Positions 27,306 to 32,059 of a stretch of 32,059 nt of DNA are shown here, piece after piece. This DNA is from Nitrospinota bacterium (lineage in GTDB: Bacteria; Nitrospinota_A; UBA7883). The position numbers and the translations under genes were made by a program. The notes below the pieces were generated by a model. The model did no database searches and had not been told where the DNA came from. It was given only the letters and a program-made list of their open reading frames with translations. Numbering within the stretch: position 1 is the first letter of the stretch; each line of letters begins with the position of its first letter. The DNA lies in contig JAOUMU010000026.1 in the NCBI GenBank assembly GCA_029881335.1, positions 1-32,059 on the forward strand, in the 5' to 3' direction.

Positions 27306-28814
27306 ATGACCGAAGATAATTCAGATTCACGGCTGGTTCGCTATATAAAAAACCTCGATGGGAAGGCGCCCAACACCGCAGCTGCGGCTTATTACGCATC
27401 CCTGGATCAGGTGGAAACCGTCTCCCCGGGCATCGCCCGCTCCATAGTCCAGGAGCTTGAGGACCAGCGGAGCAACATAAAGCTGATCGCCAGCGAGAAC
27501 TACTGCTCTCTTCCCACACAATTGGCCCATGGCAACCTGCTAACAGACAAATACGCCGAAGGATTCGCCAACCACAGGTTCTACGCCGGATGCGACAACG
27601 TGGATGCTATAGAAAGCGAGGCATGCGATCTGGCAAAGGAACTTTTCGGAGCGGATCACGCATATGTGCAGCCCCATTCAGGCGTGGACGCCAACTTCAC
27701 AGCCCTTTTCGCGGTGCTGTTCGCCAAGGTGCGCCAGCCGTATATAGAAAAGACCGGGAAGAAGGCGCTGGATCTGGACAGGGAGGAGTGGACAGGACTC
27801 AATGCGGAAATGAACCGGCAGAAGATTATGGGCATGGACTATTTTTCCGGAGGGCACCTGACCCATGGTTATCGGTTTAATATCATATCAAACATGATGG
27901 ATGTATATACGTATTCCGTTGACAAGGCCACTAATCTTCTCGACTACGACGGTATATACAAGCAAGTCAAGGAAGTAAGGCCCCTGATCCTCTTGGCCGG
28001 ATACTCCGCATATTCCCGTAAAATTGACTTTGCGAAAATGAAACAGATGGCAAGCGAAGTGGGCGCCACACTATGGGTGGACATGGCCCATTTCGCGGGG
28101 CTGGTGGCAGGAGGAGTTTTCCAGGGGGATTTCGACCCCATCGCCCACGCTGATATCGTCACCACCACCACCCACAAAACTCTGCGGGGCCCCCGGGGAG
28201 GCATGGTGCTGTGCAAAAGGGAATTGGCGGAATGGGTGGACAAAGGGTGCCCCACCAACCTGGGCGGCCCTCTGCCCCATGCCATGGCCGCAAAGGCTAT
28301 TGCCTTGCGCGAGGCGTTACGCCCGGAGTTTAGGGAATATGCAAAAAAAATCGTCCAAAACTGCCAAGCCTTGGCAGAGGAGTTCATGGCCCTTGGCGTT
28401 CCCGTCCTCACCGGTGGAACGGATAACCACCTGATCCTGGTGGAAGTGAGTAAAAAATATGGCCTCACTGGGCGGCAGGCGGAGACCACACTCCGCGCCT
28501 GCGGTGTCACTCTGAACAGAAACGCGCTGCCATTTGATGCAAACGGCCCATGGTATACCAGTGGCCTGAGGATCGGCTCCGCAGCGGTGACCACTCTGGG
28601 GATGGGAGCCAGTGAAATGAAGGAGATCACCTCCATTATTCACCTGGTTCTTTCCAATTCCACCCCTGTATCGGACGCTAACGGAAAGAAAAGCTTGGCC
28701 AAAGTGGATACCACCCCAAAGGCGGCGGAAGAAGCGCGAACAAGGGCAAAGGAGCTGTTGGGCAGGCATCTTCTTTATCCAGAGCTGGACCTGGATGTGA
28801 TGATGAAAAGCTGA
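27306..28814 (+). CDS. glyA: Serine hydroxymethyltransferase (long form, 502 aa)
   Basis: IKLIASENYCS, TDKYAEGFANHRFYAGC, VDMAHFAGLVAGG, TTTTHKTLRGPRGGMVL (PLP lysine). Confidence 0.95.
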   Translation: MTEDNSDSRLVRYIKNLDGKAPNTAAAAYYASLDQVETVSPGIARSIVQELEDQRSNIKLIASENYCSLPTQLAHGNLLTDKYAEGFANHRFYAGCDNVDAIESEACDLAKELFGADHAYVQPHSGVDANFTALFAVLFAKVRQPYIEKTGKKALDLDREEWTGLNAEMNRQKIMGMDYFSGGHLTHGYRFNIISNMMDVYTYSVDKATNLLDYDGIYKQVKEVRPLILLAGYSAYSRKIDFAKMKQMASEVGATLWVDMAHFAGLVAGGVFQGDFDPIAHADIVTTTTHKTLRGPRGGMVLCKRELAEWVDKGCPTNLGGPLPHAMAAKAIALREALRPEFREYAKKIVQNCQALAEEFMALGVPVLTGGTDNHLILVEVSKKYGLTGRQAETTLRACGVTLNRNALPFDANGPWYTSGLRIGSAAVTTLGMGASEMKEITSIIHLVLSNSTPVSDANGKKSLAKVDTTPKAAEEARTRAKELLGRHLLYPELDLDVMMKS

Positions 28815-28832
28815 GCTAGATATCTGGTGAGG

Positions 28833-28857
28833 GGCGCCTTAAAAGGCGCCTTTCTTT
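28833..28857 (+). terminator. Hairpin terminator after glyA
   Basis: GGCGCCTT-AA-AAGGCGCC followed by TTTCTTT; overlaps the 3' end of the convergent ORF. Confidence 0.6.
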
Positions 28858-29579
28858 CGGCGGGTGTCCTCGGCTCGTATCAGGAAAGCGATATCCTGAA
28901 TCCCGCCGTCAAAAAGCTCACTCTCATTCAGATACTCGCATGGTTCAAGCAGCGTCTGAGTCCTCTCCTCCGGCGGCAGATATTCCCCGACGACGCTGAC
29001 GCTCAGGACTCTGCCGCAATGGCGCATTCTCACCAGGGTAAATTCGGTGGAGGGGAAGCCATATGGATCCGGCATTCCGTTCACCCGCTTCTGTAAATTC
29101 TCCTCGTCCAACACCTCCTGGTCAAATTCTGGAGCGCCGAATATCCGGTTGTCAAACATCCATTGGCCATACAGGTACAGTATCTTTCCTTCGCCGAGAT
29201 CCAGCGCCAGCAGGGGATCGACCGTGTTGTTATAACCAAGCAGGATGGCAGTGGGATTCTTTACATGGATCTGCTGAACCGTTCCGGATAGAAGGTCCAA
29301 TCTTGCGTTGCGTATGCGGGGCAAGTCCGAAAGGTTGAAACTGACGGTGGTAAAAAGGTACAACAGTCCCCCTACCGCCCATGCCAGGTATCTATATCTT
29401 TCCGGGTGGGGGAATTTTAGCAGTTCCCCCAGCCAACCCACCATGGCGCCTAAAGCCAGGGATCCTATGACGGCGCAGAATATAAGGAACAGGTTGGAGG
29501 CCCAGTCCGGCTTGTTTTCAAAATCGACAATCGCCCGTTCTTTTTTAGTGGGGGCTCTTTCAATGATCATAAGCGGCAT
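28839..29579 (-). CDS. Membrane protein of unknown function
   Basis: 246 aa; two N-terminal hydrophobic segments followed by a soluble domain; convergent with glyA. Confidence 0.65.
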   Translation of the reverse strand: MPLMIIERAPTKKERAIVDFENKPDWASNLFLIFCAVIGSLALGAMVGWLGELLKFPHPERYRYLAWAVGGLLYLFTTVSFNLSDLPRIRNARLDLLSGTVQQIHVKNPTAILLGYNNTVDPLLALDLGEGKILYLYGQWMFDNRIFGAPEFDQEVLDEENLQKRVNGMPDPYGFPSTEFTLVRMRHCGRVLSVSVVGEYLPPEERTQTLLEPCEYLNESELFDGGIQDIAFLIRAEDTRRKKGAF

Positions 29580-29628
29580 GGTCTCCCAAAGTCCGTCGGG
29601 ATCGGACCAGTTGTCTGGCTGTGAAGCC

Positions 29629-30135
29629 CTATTTGTCTCCGGCTTCGGCCAATTGCTTCACCGTATACGCCATTAGGCCCCCGGCGTTTACCAACTCCAT
29701 CATAAACGAGGGAATCGGTGTCGCCTTGTATGTCTTGCCCTGGGTTTGGTTGACGATAGTCCCCTCTGTAGGATCCACTTCCAGGATGTCCCCCGGGACC
29801 GTTTCTCTGGCCGCTTCCGGGCATTCGATTATGGGAAGCCCCATGTTGAAGGCGTTGCGATAGAAAATCCGGGCGAAATATTCGGCCACAACGCAGGAGA
29901 CTCCGGCGGCCTTTATGGCGATGGGCGCATGCTCGCGCGAGGAACCGCAGCCGAAATTGGCCCCACCCACGATGATGTCTCCCTGGCCCACGACGCCGGA
30001 AAAGGAAGGATCGGCGTCCTCCATGCAATGTTTTGCCAGCTCCGCAGGATCGGACGTGTTCAGATAACGGGCCGGGATTATGACATCGGTGTCCACATTA
30101 TCCCCAAACTTCCACGCTTTACCTTTCAGTTTCAT
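29629..30135 (-). CDS. leuD: 3-isopropylmalate dehydratase small subunit
   Basis: KLKGKAWKFGDNVDTDVIIPARYLN, GGANFGCGSSREHAPIAIKAAG, ARIFYRNAFNMGLPII; ORF also has ATG 30144. Confidence 0.92.
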   Translation of the reverse strand: MKLKGKAWKFGDNVDTDVIIPARYLNTSDPAELAKHCMEDADPSFSGVVGQGDIIVGGANFGCGSSREHAPIAIKAAGVSCVVAEYFARIFYRNAFNMGLPIIECPEAARETVPGDILEVDPTEGTIVNQTQGKTYKATPIPSFMMELVNAGGLMAYTVKQLAEAGDK

Positions 30136-30422
30136 CGGCTTCAAATTATCTCCAAATCAGATTGAAATGTGGATTATACAGCCAAACCAGCATTGTTGGA
30201 AGCATTCAATCGGTACACCATCCTGATGATGATCTGAGACAATATCAAGTGCTACGCATGGAATTGGCGCCGCATGTGCCGGACAACAGCCCAGAAGTAG
30301 CCGCCAATAATTACGCGCATCTTGAAGCTGGAAGCTTGGCAAAAATACATAAGATTAGGTCCAGGGACAGTCAGGGTGGGGGAAAAGAGCCCAAATTATT
30401 AAAGAAATCTATAGGCTAAGAG

Positions 30423-30507
30423 TGCCGGGAGCGGGACTTGAACCCGCGAGGAGCTAAGCTCCGGAGGATTTTAAGTCCTCTGCGTCTACCAATTCCGCCA
30501 TCCCGGC
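30423..30507 (-). tRNA. tRNA-Leu (anticodon UAA)
   Basis: Minus strand: GCCGGGA/TCCCGGC acceptor stem, GAGGA-CTTAAAA-TCCTC anticodon arm, GGAGC-TTA-GCTCC long variable arm, GCGGG-TTCAAGT-CCCGC T arm; CCA not encoded. Confidence 0.95.
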
Positions 30508-30567
30508 AAAGAGGTAGGACAAGAAAAATATTCTAACATCAGATTATCGCTTTTGGTCGATGTTTGT

Positions 30568-31443
30568 TCACTGCGCGTCCACCCGAAGCCCGCTAAACAG
30601 AAGCGCTGTCCATCCATCTTTTTCCATGCGCTTTTGCAAAAGGAATCCTTCCTCGGTCATCCTGTTCGCCACAGTCTGGGCCTGATCGTTTCTCAGGCCG
30701 GATAATATGACAATTCCTCCCGGTCCCGTCAGCCGCCAATACTCTCCTGCAAGAGCCAGATGCGCGTCGAGGAACAGGTTTGCCGTGATGACATCAAATT
30801 CGCCGATGACTTCCTCCGGGCGGCACGTAAGAAGGTCGATTTGAGCCGTCACGTTGTTCAGCTCAACGTTTGTCCGAGCGACTTGCACAGCCTCCGGGTC
30901 GGTATCCACGGCCAGGACCCGCTTTGCCCCCAAGAGCGCGGCTATGATGGAGAGTATGCCGGAACCGCAGCCGATATCAAGTACTCTCTCCCCTATATGC
31001 CCCTCGAGCGCCATACCACAAAGTTCGGTGGAAGGATGGTGCCCGGAGCCGAATGCCATGCCTGGGTCCAACACCACTTCTATCCTTCCATGGCCTGACG
31101 CTGGCCTGTCGAAAGTGGGGATCACCAGAATTCTCTTTCCCATGGTAATGGGTTTGACAGTCTTGCGCCATTGCGCCATCCAGTCCTCGTCCGGAACCTC
31201 TTCCACATACAACAGCGTGATAGTCACCTCGGGGAAGATTTGGCCAAGTTCGGCGGCCAAGCCCTGGGCCTGGCTTGGCCCCTCCGGATATTGTGGCAGC
31301 CATGCGCGGATCAACGGTGAGCCCGTGGCGTCATCCTCCAACTGCACGGAGCGGCCAAAGTGGAGCGCTATGGCTCCTCCCGCCTCGTCCGGGTCCACTC
31401 CTTCCACGCGGATGGCCACCTTTAGCCATGTTTTTAATGACAT
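30568..31443 (-). CDS. prmA: Ribosomal protein L11 methyltransferase
   Basis: 291 aa; DPGMAFGSGHHPSTELC, VLDIGCGSGILSIIAALLGAKRVLAVDTDPEAV, ITANLFLDAHL. Confidence 0.92.
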   Translation of the reverse strand: MSLKTWLKVAIRVEGVDPDEAGGAIALHFGRSVQLEDDATGSPLIRAWLPQYPEGPSQAQGLAAELGQIFPEVTITLLYVEEVPDEDWMAQWRKTVKPITMGKRILVIPTFDRPASGHGRIEVVLDPGMAFGSGHHPSTELCGMALEGHIGERVLDIGCGSGILSIIAALLGAKRVLAVDTDPEAVQVARTNVELNNVTAQIDLLTCRPEEVIGEFDVITANLFLDAHLALAGEYWRLTGPGGIVILSGLRNDQAQTVANRMTEEGFLLQKRMEKDGWTALLFSGLRVDAQ

Positions 31444-31850
31444 AATGACATTCCTTCCATCCAGGCGCAGGTCTCCTCAAAGGTGGAATACGCAAAGCTA
31501 TGAACAATCAATCCGAGGATGGGCCAGGTCAGGAATACGTTCCGCCCGTCGCGGGTGATAGTTGGATAGACAACTGTCTTCGACTCCCTGTCATTGTCGT
31601 AAATGTTGTCGATGGTATCGCCATTCACCGATTCTGAAGTGACCCGGAAGTTGATGTCGAAGGTCCAGGCGAGGGAACCATCGACCATTCCAGAAAAAGT
31701 GACACCGGTGGTCATGCTGCCAGTGTAGGTGAAACTCATGCTTTCCCTGAGGCCCCTGAGGTCAGCTCCCGCGTTGTCACTCCTCGTCACTGTATGCGGC
31801 AAATCAATCACGCCGTAAGAAGTACAGCCATATGTGAATAAAAAGATCAC
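31434..31850 (-). CDS. Hypothetical protein
   Basis: 138 aa ORF whose 3' end overlaps the prmA start by 10 bp on the same strand; no family recognised. Confidence 0.45.
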   Translation of the reverse strand: MIFLFTYGCTSYGVIDLPHTVTRSDNAGADLRGLRESMSFTYTGSMTTGVTFSGMVDGSLAWTFDINFRVTSESVNGDTIDNIYDNDRESKTVVYPTITRDGRNVFLTWPILGLIVHSFAYSTFEETCAWMEGMSLCH

Positions 31851-31935
31851 TCACTATATCTCAACATTTTACAAACAGAAAAAGCATATATCCTTTTATA
31901 CTTTCACATTTATGGATGTAATGAACCGCGCTCCG

Positions 31936-32058
31936 TCAACTGGAGAGCCAATCCGCCGGTTTTATGGTGACCTGTCCGAATTCCTGTTTCCTGTCGTCGC
32001 CCTGCAGTATAGCCTCAAACTCCATAGGCGGCAAGCAGCCGATACAAGAGGCGTCCGC
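31936..32058 (-). CDS. C-terminal part of an ORF entering from beyond the window
   Basis: Open minus-strand frame ADASCIGCLPPMEFEAILQGDDRKQEFGQVTIKPADWLSS*; contains CxxC; not in the ORF track because the start is outside. Confidence 0.35.
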   Translation of the reverse strand, partial: ADASCIGCLPPMEFEAILQGDDRKQEFGQVTIKPADWLSS

Positions 32059-32059
32059 T

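Noticed and set aside
1-32059. CRISPR array, prophage, toxin-antitoxin or defence island
   Set aside because: No regularly spaced repeats, cas, integrase, phage structural or recognisable TA genes found; the CI-type HTH gene at 22452 stands alone without phage neighbours.

Overview
32 kb bacterial chromosomal window, mostly housekeeping and metabolic genes on both strands. From left to right: (1) a copper/silver homeostasis block: cusA (truncated by the window edge), a His/Met-rich exported protein, a small membrane ORF, then convergent csoR-copZ-copA on the minus strand, with a readable promoter and C-tract/G-tract operator-like palindrome upstream of copA; (2) a minus-strand run yajC-secD-secF-moaE-mobA; (3) a DMP19/DUF4375-like protein, a secreted hypothetical and a SAM methyltransferase with a possible frameshifted zinc-ribbon N-terminus; (4) minus-strand ccmE-ccmF, where CcmE is the CxxxY variant, preceded by what looks like a decayed ccmE 3' fragment and an IS4-type transposase remnant; (5) an arylsulfotransferase-like protein, a di-haem MauG/CcpA-type peroxidase and a permuted NlpC/P60-like protein; (6) fabZ-fabI, a CI-type HTH regulator, an HU protein, a large coiled-coil protein, nnrDE, long-form glyA, leuD, tRNA-Leu(UAA) and prmA. 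I saw no CRISPR array, prophage module, rRNA or recognisable defence system. I found no clear undescribed multi-gene system. The most worthwhile leads are the ccmE remnant/IS fossil, the copA control region, a nested AT-rich hairpin element at 22159-22227, and the palindrome pair in the HU/coiled-coil intergenic region. Family calls come from motif recognition by eye; no database search was run. Lineage is not determined (CxxxY CcmE would fit Desulfovibrio-like or related bacteria).
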